Source: Candidatus Viadribacter manganicus (GTDB lineage Bacteria; Pseudomonadota; Alphaproteobacteria; Caulobacterales; Aquidulcibacteraceae). Taken from it: a DNA stretch of 64,000 nucleotides. The position numbers and the translations under genes were made by a program. Below, piece after piece: positions 51,442-60,615 of this stretch. Under the pieces are notes generated by a model. That model saw only the letters and a program-made list of their open reading frames with translations, was not told the origin of the DNA and did not search any database. The stretch lies in assembly GCF_001679665.1 (NCBI RefSeq), contig NZ_CP013244.1, positions 2,240,980 through 2,304,979 of the forward strand, read 5' to 3'. Positions within the stretch are counted from its first letter, which is position 1, and each line of letters opens with the position of its first letter.

Positions 51442-53259
51442 TTGAAGCCCACCAACATCGCGAACCCCGACTACTTCCATAAGGTTGTCGATTGTCAGTG
51501 GGCGTGTCCGGCTCACACGCCGGTGCCTGAATATATCCGGCTGATCGCCGCGCAGCGTTATTCCGATGCGTACATGGTCAATTGGAAGTCGAACGTGTTT
51601 CCCGGCATTCTCGGGCGCACGTGCGATCGCCCCTGCGAACCGGCGTGCCGGCGCGGTCGGGTGGAAGATGAGCCGGTTGCCATTTGCCGCCTGAAGCGCG
51701 TCGCAGCTGACAACAAGGGCGAGATCACCGATCTTCTGCCGCTTCCCGCGACCAAAAAGAACGGAAAGCGCATCGTTTGCATCGGCGCCGGCCCGGCCTC
51801 GCTCACCGTTGCGCGCGATTTGCTGCCACTGGGGTACGAGGTTCATATCTACGACGCGGAAAAGAAGGGCGGCGGTATGATCCGCACCCAGATCCCGCGT
51901 TTCCGTCTGCCCGAGAGCGTTATCGACGAAGAGGTCGACTACATCTTGCGTTACGAACCGGTCACCCACTTCGGCAAACGCGTGCACTCGCTGAAAGAGG
52001 TCCTCGCGCAGGGCTGGGACGCCGTGTTCGTCGGCACCGGCGCGCCACGCGGCCGCGATCTTGGCCTGCCGGGCCAAAAGGAAGCCGCGGCGAACATCCA
52101 TATCGGCATTGATTGGCTGTCTAGCGTCTCGTTCGAGCACATCGACAAAATCGGCAAGCGCGTCATCGTCCTTGGCGGCGGCAACACGGCCATGGATTGC
52201 TGCCGCACCTCGCGCCGCCTCGGCGGCGAGGACGTGAAGGTCGTCGTGCGCTCGGGCTTCGATGAGATGAAGGCCTCGCCCTGGGAAAAAGAAGACGCCC
52301 AGCACGAAGGCATCCCGATCATCAACTTCCACAATCCGAAAGAGTTCACCCACAAGAACGGCAAGCTTACGGGCGTGACGTTCACCAAGATGCATTGGGT
52401 GGAAAAGGACGGGAAGAAGCGCCTGGAGTCGACGGGCGAGCCCGACGTGCACTTCGAGTGCGATGACGTGCTGATGGCCGTCGGCCAGGAAAACTCATTT
52501 CCGTGGATCGAGCGCGACATCGGTATGACGTTCGACAAGTGGGACATGCCGGTCGTCGACGAAGTGACGTTCCAGTCAGCAATCCCGAATGTGTTCTTCG
52601 GCGGTGACGCCGCTTTCGGACCGAAGAACATCATTTGGGCGGTTGCGCACGGTCATGACGCCGCCGTTTCGATCGATCTCTTCTGCAACGGCAAGGATGT
52701 GAAGAAGCGCCCGCCGCCCGGCGTGTCGATGATGTCCACCAAGATGGGTATCCATGAATGGGCCTATGACAACGATATCTCGCTCGACCTTCGCTATAAG
52801 GTGCCGTTGGTTGAGCCGGAAGTCGCGCTTCGCAATGTGAAGATCGAGGTCGAGAAGGGGTTTGATCCGCTGCTCGGCTACAAGGAAGCGCAGCGTTGCT
52901 TGAACTGCGACGTGCAGACTGTGTTCTCCGCACCCGCCTGCATCGAATGCGATGCCTGCGTCGATATCTGTCCGATGGACTGCATCACCTTCACCGAGAA
53001 CGGAGAGGAGACCGAACTCCGCGGCCGCCTCAATGCTCCAGCGACGACGCTGACGCAGGATCTCTACGTGCAGGATGGGCTCAAGACCGGCCGTGTCATG
53101 GTCAAAGACGAAGACGTCTGCCTGCACTGTGGTCTTTGCGCTGAGCGCTGCCCGACCGGCGCCTGGGACATGCAGAACTTCTATCTCGAGATGACGCACG
53201 CAGGCTGCAATTCAGCGCCGAAACCGAAGCGTGCTCCCCAACCTGTGGGCGCCAAATGA
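51442..53259 (+). CDS. NADPH/ferredoxin oxidoreductase subunit (GltD-like FAD domain plus 2x[4Fe-4S])
   Basis: 605 residues with a TTG start behind AAGGGAG. The N-terminal cysteine cluster (CQWACPAH; TCDRPCEPACRRG) resembles the GltD/DPD iron-sulfur domain. FAD binding is by CIGAGPASLTVARDL (about 113-127) and NAD(P) binding by VLGGGNTAMDCC (about 247-258). The C-terminal ferredoxin part has two full CxxCxxCxxxC clusters (CIECDACVDICPMDC; CLHCGLCAERCPTGA). It overlaps the KorA gene by four bases. It probably passes electrons between NADPH and the Kor complex. Confidence 0.9.
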   Translation: MKPTNIANPDYFHKVVDCQWACPAHTPVPEYIRLIAAQRYSDAYMVNWKSNVFPGILGRTCDRPCEPACRRGRVEDEPVAICRLKRVAADNKGEITDLLPLPATKKNGKRIVCIGAGPASLTVARDLLPLGYEVHIYDAEKKGGGMIRTQIPRFRLPESVIDEEVDYILRYEPVTHFGKRVHSLKEVLAQGWDAVFVGTGAPRGRDLGLPGQKEAAANIHIGIDWLSSVSFEHIDKIGKRVIVLGGGNTAMDCCRTSRRLGGEDVKVVVRSGFDEMKASPWEKEDAQHEGIPIINFHNPKEFTHKNGKLTGVTFTKMHWVEKDGKKRLESTGEPDVHFECDDVLMAVGQENSFPWIERDIGMTFDKWDMPVVDEVTFQSAIPNVFFGGDAAFGPKNIIWAVAHGHDAAVSIDLFCNGKDVKKRPPPGVSMMSTKMGIHEWAYDNDISLDLRYKVPLVEPEVALRNVKIEVEKGFDPLLGYKEAQRCLNCDVQTVFSAPACIECDACVDICPMDCITFTENGEETELRGRLNAPATTLTQDLYVQDGLKTGRVMVKDEDVCLHCGLCAERCPTGAWDMQNFYLEMTHAGCNSAPKPKRAPQPVGAK

Positions 53260-55085
53260 AGCCGATTGCTGCGATCAACGATTTCGTCGTCAAATTTGCC
53301 AATGTGAACGGTTCAGGCTCGGCGAGCGCCAACGGCTTGTTCGCCAAGGTGATCTTGCGCATGGGCGTCCCGGTCGGCGCGCGCAACATCTTCCCGTCGA
53401 ACATTCAAGGTTTGCCGACGTGGTACGAAGTGCGCGTCTCGGAAGCCGGTTGGCTTGGGCGTCGCGGCGGCATCGACCTCATGGTCGCGATGAATCCGCA
53501 AACCTGGGACGCCGACATCAAAAGTATCGAGCCGGGTGGTTATCTACTTTACGATTCGTCGAAGCCGCTGCCGGCTTCGAAATTTCGCGATGACATCACC
53601 ATTATCGGCGCACCTCTGACCGATCTGATCGCCTCGGAGTTCACCGATCCGCGTCAGCGTCAGCTGTTCAAAAACATTTGTTATGTCGGCGTGCTGGCGC
53701 AGCTGTTGGGCTTCGAAACCGAAGTCGTGAAGCAACTTCTCACCGAAGAGTTCAAGGGCAAAGACAAGCTGATCGCGCCGAACCTCAAAGCGTTCGAACT
53801 GGGTTACACTTTCGCCAAGGACCATCTCGCGCCGATCGGCTTGAAGCTGAAGCGCGCGGATAAGGTGGGCGATCGCATCTTCGTTGAAGGCAACGACGCG
53901 GCCGCGCTCGGCGCGGTCTATGGCGGTGCAACATTCTGCGCCTGGTATCCGATCACGCCCTCGACATCGTTGGCGGAAGGCTTCCAAAAATATTGTGACA
54001 GGCTCCGCAAAGACCCTGACGGCAAGAACCGCTTCGCCATCGTTCAGGCTGAGGACGAAATCGCCTCGATCGGAATGGTCATGGGCGCCGGCTGGGCGGG
54101 TTCGCGTGCGTTCACCTGCACTTCGGGGCCTGGTATTTCGCTGATGAACGAGTTCGTCGGCTTCTCGTACTACGCCGAAATTCCAGCGGTGATCTTCGAC
54201 GTTCAACGTGGCGGCCCGTCGACGGGCATGCCGACGCGGACACAGCAATCTGATCTCCTGCTCGCGGCCTACGCATCGCACGGCGACACCAAGCATCCGC
54301 TGCTCTTCCCGGCCAATCCCACCGAGGCGTTTGAATTTGGTGCGCAGGCCTTCGATCTCGCCGACTTCTTCCAGACCACGGTCTTCGTCATGCTCGAACT
54401 CGATATCGGCATGCAGGAATGGCTGACGCCGCCGTTCAAGTGGGACGCCAAGCGGCATCTCAATCGCGGCAAGGTGCTGAGCTACGAACATCTGGAGCAG
54501 GGCGTGCCGTTCGGCCGCTATCGCGATGTCGATGGCGACGCGGTGCCGTATCGCACCTTGCCTGGCACGCACCCGACCAAGGGCAGCTACTTCACGCGTG
54601 GTTCAAGCCACGACAAGGACGCGCGCTATTCGGAAAAGGGCGAAGATTACACCGAAGGTATGGAGCGCCTGCTGCGCAAATGGGAGACGATGAAATCCCA
54701 CGTGCCAGCGCCGATCGTTCGCAAAGCCTCCAGGGTGACCCCCGACGGCGTGATCTACATGGGCTCCACCGATCCGGCGATGGAAGAGGCGCTGCACGCC
54801 TTGGAAGGCCACGGCATTCATCTTGACGCGATGCGCGTGCGCAGCTTCCCGTTCAGCAACGAAGTGTTCGATTTCATCAATGACCACGAGCAGGTGTTCG
54901 TGGTTGAGCAAAATCGCGATGCGCAGCTGAAGTCGCTCTTGGTCAATGAGGGCCAGATCAATCCGGCTCGGCTGGTTTCCATCCTGCACTATGACGGCAC
55001 GCCGATCACGGCGCGCTTCATCATTCGCGACATCACCGAAAAGCTCAAAGGCCCGCACACGGCCCCGCTGCGGGAGAAGGCATAA
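53256..55085 (+). CDS. korA: 2-oxoacid:ferredoxin oxidoreductase, fused gamma-alpha subunit
   Basis: 609 residues. The gamma part (about 1-190) begins NDFVVKFANVNGSGSASANG and includes GLPTWYEVRVSEAGWLGRRG. The alpha part (about 205-600) has GNDAAALGAVYGGATFCAWY followed by PITPSTSLAEG, the CoA-oxoacid pocket. The carboxy domain with FVVEQNRDAQL is typical of KorA. It oxidatively decarboxylates a 2-oxoacid, probably 2-oxoglutarate, to acyl-CoA with KorB. Its end overlaps the KorB start by one base (TAATG), so the subunits are made together. Confidence 0.93.
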   Translation: MKPIAAINDFVVKFANVNGSGSASANGLFAKVILRMGVPVGARNIFPSNIQGLPTWYEVRVSEAGWLGRRGGIDLMVAMNPQTWDADIKSIEPGGYLLYDSSKPLPASKFRDDITIIGAPLTDLIASEFTDPRQRQLFKNICYVGVLAQLLGFETEVVKQLLTEEFKGKDKLIAPNLKAFELGYTFAKDHLAPIGLKLKRADKVGDRIFVEGNDAAALGAVYGGATFCAWYPITPSTSLAEGFQKYCDRLRKDPDGKNRFAIVQAEDEIASIGMVMGAGWAGSRAFTCTSGPGISLMNEFVGFSYYAEIPAVIFDVQRGGPSTGMPTRTQQSDLLLAAYASHGDTKHPLLFPANPTEAFEFGAQAFDLADFFQTTVFVMLELDIGMQEWLTPPFKWDAKRHLNRGKVLSYEHLEQGVPFGRYRDVDGDAVPYRTLPGTHPTKGSYFTRGSSHDKDARYSEKGEDYTEGMERLLRKWETMKSHVPAPIVRKASRVTPDGVIYMGSTDPAMEEALHALEGHGIHLDAMRVRSFPFSNEVFDFINDHEQVFVVEQNRDAQLKSLLVNEGQINPARLVSILHYDGTPITARFIIRDITEKLKGPHTAPLREKA

Positions 55086-56140
55086 TGACCTACATCGCAA
55101 AGCCGCCGCTGCATCACCCGTCGCTCGAAAAGAACGCGCTGGGTTTCACACGCCGCGACTATGAAGGCCGGATCTCGACGCTCTGCGCTGGTTGCGGCCA
55201 TGACTCGATCAGCGCCTCGATCATTCAAGCCTGTTACGAGATCGATCTCGCGCCGCATCGGCTTGCGAAATTCTCCGGCATTGGCTGCTCGTCGAAGACG
55301 CCGGATTATTTCGTCAGCCCCGCGCACGGCTTCAACGCCGTCCATGGCCGCATGCCGTCCGTCTTGACTGGCGCCAATATCGCCGCGCGCGATCTGATTT
55401 ATCTCGGCGTCTCGGGTGACGGCGACAGCGCTTCGATCGGTCTTGGCCAATTCTGTCACGCCGTCCGCCGCGGTGTAAACATGACCTATATTTGCGAAAA
55501 CAACGGTGTCTATGGCCTCACCAAAGGCCAATTCTCAGCCACCTCCGACAAAGGCTCGAAGGCCAAGAAGGGCGCGGAGAACAAGGATAGCGCCATCGAT
55601 CTCGTCATGCTCTCGCTGCAGCTCGGCGCCACCTATGTCGGCCGCAGTTTCTCGGGAGATAAGAACCAGCTCGTCCCGCTGATCAAGGGCGCTCTCTCGC
55701 ACAAGGGCACGTCGTTCATCGACGTCATCAGCCCGTGCGTGGCGTTCAACAACCACGTCGGCTCCACCAAGAGCTTCGACTACGTGCGCGAGCACAACGA
55801 AGCCGTGAATCGCATGGACGTCATCACCCCGCGCGCGCCGATCAAAGCGGACTACAAGCCAGGCGAACTCAAGGAAGTCCGCCAGCACGACGGCTCGATT
55901 TTGCGCCTCCGCAAGATCGAAGACGATTACGACGCAACCGACCGCAACGAAGCCTTCGGCTATCTCGCGCGCAAAGCCGCGATGGGTGAGATCGTGACGG
56001 GTCTGCTCTACGTCGATCCAGAAGCCGGCGATCTGCACGACTCAATGGGCACGGTGGCTACGCCGCTGAACAAGCTCCCGGACGCGGATCTCATTCCGAG
56101 TGTGGCGGACCTGGAAAAGATCAACGCGAGCTTGCGCTAG
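55085..56140 (+). CDS. korB: 2-oxoacid:ferredoxin oxidoreductase, TPP-binding beta subunit
   Basis: 351 residues. The thiamine-diphosphate site reads SGDGDSASIGLGQFCHAVRR followed by MTYICENNGVYGLTKGQFSA, the GDG...N motif of the PFOR/KOR beta subunit. An upstream iron-sulfur region has LCAGCGHD and GIGCSSKTPDYF. IDVISPCVAFNNH supplies the third cluster-side cysteine. With KorA and the FAD protein this makes a complete three-gene unit. No porD-like separate ferredoxin is needed since the FAD protein carries one. Confidence 0.93.
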   Translation: MTYIAKPPLHHPSLEKNALGFTRRDYEGRISTLCAGCGHDSISASIIQACYEIDLAPHRLAKFSGIGCSSKTPDYFVSPAHGFNAVHGRMPSVLTGANIAARDLIYLGVSGDGDSASIGLGQFCHAVRRGVNMTYICENNGVYGLTKGQFSATSDKGSKAKKGAENKDSAIDLVMLSLQLGATYVGRSFSGDKNQLVPLIKGALSHKGTSFIDVISPCVAFNNHVGSTKSFDYVREHNEAVNRMDVITPRAPIKADYKPGELKEVRQHDGSILRLRKIEDDYDATDRNEAFGYLARKAAMGEIVTGLLYVDPEAGDLHDSMGTVATPLNKLPDADLIPSVADLEKINASLR

Positions 56141-56160
56141 GATTTTGAAAAGGCTGGAGC

Positions 56161-56424
56161 ATGACTCCATTCCTAACCGTCATGATGCTCTTGGCGGTGG
56201 CACTTGGATTGTCAGTTCCCCTCGTGTTGTTCGGCTTGCACTTTCCGCCACGAATGGATGTGCGCGACGACGATCCTGAGGCCGATAGCCGCCCACTAGT
56301 TGGCTGGCCGCCGACCGCAGAAGATCGCTCGCACATGAAGCGGCTAGCTTGGGTGCTGCTCGCGCTCGCGGCTACCTTTGCGCTTCTGCTTCTAGCTCTG
56401 TGGCTGACGTTTAGGTTCGCGTAG
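56161..56424 (+). CDS. Small two-helix membrane protein
   Basis: 87 residues: helix 1 (MTPFLTVMMLLAVALGLSVP onward), an acidic loop (MDVRDDDPEADSRP) and helix 2 (LAWVLLALAATFALLLLALW). No family is recognised. A GGAG ribosome site lies before the ATG, 20 bases after KorB. It might be co-transcribed with korAB, but no known member of that complex is similar. It ends five bases from the convergent dehydrogenase stop. Confidence 0.55.
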   Translation: MTPFLTVMMLLAVALGLSVPLVLFGLHFPPRMDVRDDDPEADSRPLVGWPPTAEDRSHMKRLAWVLLALAATFALLLLALWLTFRFA

Positions 56425-56429
56425 TCAGA

Positions 56430-57662
56430 TCACCCAAACCGCTCAATCCGAAACGGCGCAATATCAACCGCTGGCGCCCTATCCGCCGCAATCGCCGCGA
56501 TGATTTCCGCCGTGATCGGCGCTTCCGTCAGCCCCAAATGCGCGTGTCCGAACGCGTAGAGCACCTTCGGAGCGCGCTCTAAGCGACCGATCGCCGGCAT
56601 GAAATCGGGCAGGGAAGGCCGCGAGCCGAACCAGCGATCTGGGTTCGCTTCGAACTTGATGCCAAGCTCCTCGATCCGCGCCTTGAGGCGCCGCCACTTG
56701 CGTTCGTCGCCCGGCGCATCCGGCGAGCCAAACTCCACGAAACTCGTGCAGCGCAAGCCGCTGGTGAATCGCGACACGGCGATGAAGTTTTCCTCGAACA
56801 CCGTCGTCGGCAAATCGTGCGGCCAATTCGTTTCCGCGCTCTGCAAATGATAGCCGCGCTCGCCAATCAAGGGCGCAGGCACGCCGATTTGCTCCATGAG
56901 CCTTCGTGACCATGGGCCAGCACACACCAGCACAGCATCGGCTTCGCGCACTGTGCCGTTCGCAAGCGTGACGCGCGCGCTGGTCTCAACACGCGTTGCG
57001 CTGCCGGTGACGATTTCGCCGCCGCGTTCGACAAACGACGCCAATATGGCCTCGCGCGCAGCTTGCGGCTCGCTGACTTGTCCGGTGCCGCTGAAGATCA
57101 CCGCCGCGTGCGGTGGGTGGTTGAGCACGGCGCCGTAACGCTCCAGCTCCGCGCCCGTCATTTCGCGATAGCTGGTCGTGCGGCCCCATTTGGCGTTCGC
57201 AAACGCCGCCAAACCATCTTCCGCGCCGCGCGCGGTTGACCAAGCCGTTACGTGGCCGTGCGGGATTACGATCTCCGGCGCGCCGGCCAGTTCGGCGATC
57301 CGATGCCATGCCGGCAGAGAGTCTGCGAGCAGGGCGATCAATGCCTCACGTCCGCGCTCAAACCGCGCCGGATCACACGCGCGCAGGAATTGCATCGACC
57401 ACGGCGTCCACAGCGCCACGTCGCTCCAGCGGAAGTCCAGCGGACCGCCCATGCCGAAGCTCGACTTCGGCGCGCGTAGGACATTGCCCCAAGCCGCCCA
57501 CGGCGCGACCTGCTCGGAGCCGATGTGACCTGCATTGCCGTACGAGGCGCCGCGGCGCTTATCGCCGGGATCGATCAGCGTTGCCTGCACGCCGGCCGCT
57601 TGCAACCGCAACGCACACGAAGCGCCAACAAGCCCGCCGCCAATGACCAGAATCGATTTCAT
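56430..57662 (-). CDS. FAD-dependent D-amino-acid (hydroxyproline) dehydrogenase
   Basis: 410-residue DAO-type flavoprotein. ILVIGGGLVGASCALRLQAA near the N-terminus binds the FAD ADP-moiety, ASYGNAGHIGSEQVAPW matches the DadA family, and FGHAHLGLTEAPITAEI closes the C-terminal FAD site. DadA-like enzymes oxidise D-amino acids with a quinone or similar acceptor. Because a DHDPS-type deaminase and a two-cysteine hydroxyproline epimerase start just across the 49-base divergent gap, a cis-4-hydroxy-D-proline dehydrogenase role is likely. The ATG at 57662 is preferred to the GTG at 57668. Confidence 0.88.
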   Translation of the reverse strand: MKSILVIGGGLVGASCALRLQAAGVQATLIDPGDKRRGASYGNAGHIGSEQVAPWAAWGNVLRAPKSSFGMGGPLDFRWSDVALWTPWSMQFLRACDPARFERGREALIALLADSLPAWHRIAELAGAPEIVIPHGHVTAWSTARGAEDGLAAFANAKWGRTTSYREMTGAELERYGAVLNHPPHAAVIFSGTGQVSEPQAAREAILASFVERGGEIVTGSATRVETSARVTLANGTVREADAVLVCAGPWSRRLMEQIGVPAPLIGERGYHLQSAETNWPHDLPTTVFEENFIAVSRFTSGLRCTSFVEFGSPDAPGDERKWRRLKARIEELGIKFEANPDRWFGSRPSLPDFMPAIGRLERAPKVLYAFGHAHLGLTEAPITAEIIAAIAADRAPAVDIAPFRIERFG

Positions 57663-57711
57663 CGTCACACCGGATCGTCTAGGTTGTTCGCCTAAGCAAG
57701 CGAGGGCGGCA

Positions 57712-58620
57712 ATGCAAGTCGATTGGCGTGGTGTGTTTCCGGCGGCGACAACGCAGTTTGCGCCGGACCTGTCGATCGATATTGGCGAGACGCAGCGTGT
57801 GCAAGACGCCCTGGTGCGCGATGGCGTTCATGGCCTCGTCATTATGGGTACGGTCGGTGAGAACAACTCGCTGGAGCCAGACGAAAAACGCACGGTCCTC
57901 AAGGCGGCGGTCGAGGCTGTGGGCAAGCGCGTGCCGGTCATTGCTGGCGTTTCCGAATTCGACACCAATCGCGCCATCGCGTTTGCGCGTGATGCCGAAA
58001 CGCTCGGCGCCGATGGCCTGATGCTGCTGCCTGCGATGGTCTATGTGCCCGCTGAAGCCGAACTCGTTGCGCATTTCAAGGCGGTGGCGAAGGAAACCGC
58101 GCTGCCGATCATGCTCTACAACAATCCGCCCGCCTATCGCGTCAGCGTCGGTATCGAAGCGATCAAGCAACTTGCGGATGTGGAGAACATCGTGTGCTTG
58201 AAGGAGAGCGCGCCCGACACGCGCCGCTTCACCGATCTTTACAATGCGATCGGTGACAAGATCATGCTTTTCGCCGGCCTCGACGATGTCGCGCTTGAAG
58301 GCCTCATTCTTGGCGCCAGAGGCTGGGTGTCCGGCCTCACCAATGCCTTCCCAAAAGAGTCACTTGCTCTCTATGACGCGATCATCGCGGGCGACATGAA
58401 AACGGCACTGGCGATCTATCGCTGGTTCATGCCGTTGCTGCACTTGGACGCTGAGCACGATCTCGTTCAATCGATCAAGCTGGCCGAGCAGATCATGGAC
58501 CGCGGCAGCGAACGTGTGCGGCCGCCGCGCTATCCGCTGACGGGCGCGCGCCGCGCCGAAGTCACGGCCATGGTGGAGCAAGCGGCAGCTACGCGTCCGA
58601 AATTGAAGGCCGCCGCGTGA
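57712..58620 (+). CDS. DHDPS-family lyase, probable pyrroline-4-hydroxy-2-carboxylate deaminase
   Basis: 302-residue TIM-barrel enzyme. The catalytic Schiff-base Lys164 lies in CLKES and Tyr136 in MLYNNPPA. GTVGENNSL replaces the GTTGE of dihydrodipicolinate synthase, a sign of another substrate. Adjacent genes encode a hydroxyproline epimerase and a D-amino-acid dehydrogenase, so turning 1-pyrroline-4-hydroxy-2-carboxylate into 2-oxoglutarate semialdehyde is the best fit. GAGGG lies about five bases before the ATG. Its stop overlaps the next start by four bases. Confidence 0.85.
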   Translation: MQVDWRGVFPAATTQFAPDLSIDIGETQRVQDALVRDGVHGLVIMGTVGENNSLEPDEKRTVLKAAVEAVGKRVPVIAGVSEFDTNRAIAFARDAETLGADGLMLLPAMVYVPAEAELVAHFKAVAKETALPIMLYNNPPAYRVSVGIEAIKQLADVENIVCLKESAPDTRRFTDLYNAIGDKIMLFAGLDDVALEGLILGARGWVSGLTNAFPKESLALYDAIIAGDMKTALAIYRWFMPLLHLDAEHDLVQSIKLAEQIMDRGSERVRPPRYPLTGARRAEVTAMVEQAAATRPKLKAAA

Positions 58621-59618
58621 CGCGTTACACGTTCCGCTGCATCGACGGCCACACCGCCGGCAATCCGGTTCGCTTGATCATCGAGGGCAAACCTGAACTG
58701 AACGGCGCGACTATGAGCGAGCGTCGCCGGGATTTCATGGCGCGCTATGATTGGATTCGAACCGGACTCTGCTTCGAGCCGCGCGGTCACGATATGATGA
58801 GCGGCGGCTTTCTCTATCCGCCGACAGGCGCCGACGCTGATGTCGGCATTCTTTTCATCGAGACCAGCGGATGCCTGCCGATGTGCGGGCATGGCACGAT
58901 TGGCATCGTGACGTTTGGCATCGAGAGCGGGGCCATCAAGCCGCGTACGCCGGGGCGGTTCATCGCTGAGGTGCCCGCTGGCAAGATTGAATTGAGCTAC
59001 GTTCAGGAGGACGATCGCGTCCGCAGCGTTCGCATTCGCAACGTGCCGAGCTATCTTGCTGCTGAAAATGTAAAGATCGATGTGCCGGGCTTTGGTCCGC
59101 TGATGATCGACATCGCTTATGGCGGCAATTTTTACGCTATTATCGAGCCGCAGGGGCCATACACGGGCCTAGACGATCTCGGCGCTGCGCGCATACTTCA
59201 ACTTTCGCCGATCGTTCGCCAGATTATCCGCCAGACGATCGAACCTGTGCACCCGATCGACCCGACGATACGCGGCGTCAGTCACGTGCTGTGGGCCGAC
59301 AAGCCCAAAACCGAGGGCGCGCATGGCCGCAACGCCGTGTTTTATGGTGACAAAGCAATCGATCGTTCGCCGTGTGGCACCGGTACGTCGGCCCGCTTAG
59401 CGCATCTGCATGCCAAAGGGCGGCTCAAAGTGGGCGAGCCTTTCATCCATGAAAGCTACATTCTCTCGCGCTTCATTGGGCGCATCGAGGCCGAAACAGA
59501 GCTCGGCGGCAGGAGCGCCATCATCCCGTCGATCGAGGGATCTGCTATCGCAACTGGCCGGAATGAGATCTGGATCGATAGCGAAGATGCCTTCGCTCAC
59601 GGCTTTCAGGTCGTCTGA
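58617..59618 (+). CDS. 4-hydroxyproline 2-epimerase (proline-racemase family)
   Basis: 333-residue cofactor-independent epimerase starting at a GTG that overlaps the previous stop. Both catalytic cysteines are present: Cys90 in MCGHGTIG and Cys253 in DRSPCGTGTSARLA. Two cysteines mean a true epimerase or racemase rather than a Cys/Thr trans-3-hydroxyproline dehydratase. With its neighbours it converts trans-4-hydroxy-L-proline to cis-4-hydroxy-D-proline at the head of the pathway. A semialdehyde dehydrogenase is not adjacent; the enzyme at 1034-2476 might do that. Confidence 0.9.
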   Translation: MTRYTFRCIDGHTAGNPVRLIIEGKPELNGATMSERRRDFMARYDWIRTGLCFEPRGHDMMSGGFLYPPTGADADVGILFIETSGCLPMCGHGTIGIVTFGIESGAIKPRTPGRFIAEVPAGKIELSYVQEDDRVRSVRIRNVPSYLAAENVKIDVPGFGPLMIDIAYGGNFYAIIEPQGPYTGLDDLGAARILQLSPIVRQIIRQTIEPVHPIDPTIRGVSHVLWADKPKTEGAHGRNAVFYGDKAIDRSPCGTGTSARLAHLHAKGRLKVGEPFIHESYILSRFIGRIEAETELGGRSAIIPSIEGSAIATGRNEIWIDSEDAFAHGFQVV

Positions 59619-59681
59619 TCTTGATTGCGCCTCCCGAGCACGCGTGCTGCATTGCTGAAAACGCGTGCGGGGGAGTGACGC

Positions 59682-60608
59682 ATGGGGCTTACATTTGAAG
59701 CAATCTTCCGTTGGCTGATGACGATTGTCGGCGGTTTGCTGGCCGCTCTTTCAGCGATTGCGATTTACTTCACCGCCGTTCTGCTGCGTACCGCACACAA
59801 GCGCGGCGAACTCGCACCGAAGCCGGAAGCCATCGGCCTCGGCGCCGTAACAGATTTCTTCGATACACTCGGCATTGGCTCGTTTGCGCCGACGACCGCG
59901 TACATGAAAATCCGCAAGATGGCGCCGGATAGCTATTTCCCGGCGATCCTCAATGCGGGTCACGCACTGCCGACTGTTGCGCAAGCGTTGATCTTCATCA
60001 CGCTCGTGCAGGTTGACCCCGCACTGCTGATCTCCTGCATCGCGGCGTCCTGCGCAGGCGCCTTTATCGGCGCGCCGATTGTGCAGCGTTCGCCGGTGCG
60101 CCTTGTGCAGGGTGTTGTCGGGATTGCGTTGCTGATTGCCGCTACGCTCTACGCACTTGGCAATCTGGGGCTCATGCCGCCAGGCGGCGAAGCGACGTCA
60201 TTGGCGACGACTTATTTTGTGATCGCTGTCGTTGGCCATTTCATGATGGGAATCCTCATGATGTTCGGTATTGGTCTCTATGCGCCCTCGCTCGTGCTAT
60301 TGAGTTTGTTGGGGCTAAACCCGGCGGCCGCGTTTCCGATCATGATGGGGTCGTGCGCGTTTCTAATGCCGATCTCGAGCCTCAACTTCGTGCGCTCGGA
60401 GCGCATCGATTTGCGCATCGTTCTGGGCATTGCGCTGGGCGGCATTCCAGCGGTGTTGCTGGCGGCGTTCGTGGTCAAGAGCTTGGACCTCGTCACGCTA
60501 CGCTGGCTGGTTGTCGTCGTGGTCGTTTACGCGTCCGCATTGCTGCTCCGGTCGGCGCTCGCCGCCAAGCCGAAGGCGCAAGAGGGAAATCCTGCGGTTG
60601 TCCCGTGA
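59682..60608 (+). CDS. TauE/SafE-family (DUF81) permease
   Basis: 308-residue inner-membrane protein with eight to nine helices. An N-terminal helix is followed by two repeats; FDTLGIGSFAPTTAYMKIRK and MGSCAFLMPISSLNF are the conserved-type loops of TauE-like exporters. Family members move sulfur-containing or small organic anions. GGGGGAG precedes the ATG. It is 63 bases downstream of the epimerase, so it may import or export an intermediate of the hydroxyproline route; the substrate is not provable from sequence. Confidence 0.8.
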   Translation: MGLTFEAIFRWLMTIVGGLLAALSAIAIYFTAVLLRTAHKRGELAPKPEAIGLGAVTDFFDTLGIGSFAPTTAYMKIRKMAPDSYFPAILNAGHALPTVAQALIFITLVQVDPALLISCIAASCAGAFIGAPIVQRSPVRLVQGVVGIALLIAATLYALGNLGLMPPGGEATSLATTYFVIAVVGHFMMGILMMFGIGLYAPSLVLLSLLGLNPAAAFPIMMGSCAFLMPISSLNFVRSERIDLRIVLGIALGGIPAVLLAAFVVKSLDLVTLRWLVVVVVVYASALLLRSALAAKPKAQEGNPAVVP

Positions 60609-60615
60609 GAGTGCA

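Noticed and set aside
51373..52452. 359-codon minus-strand open frame
   Set aside because: Antisense to the FAD/ferredoxin oxidoreductase, which carries all expected cofactor motifs.
53544..54572. 342-codon minus-strand open frame
   Set aside because: Antisense to korA; product is low-complexity with no recognisable domain.
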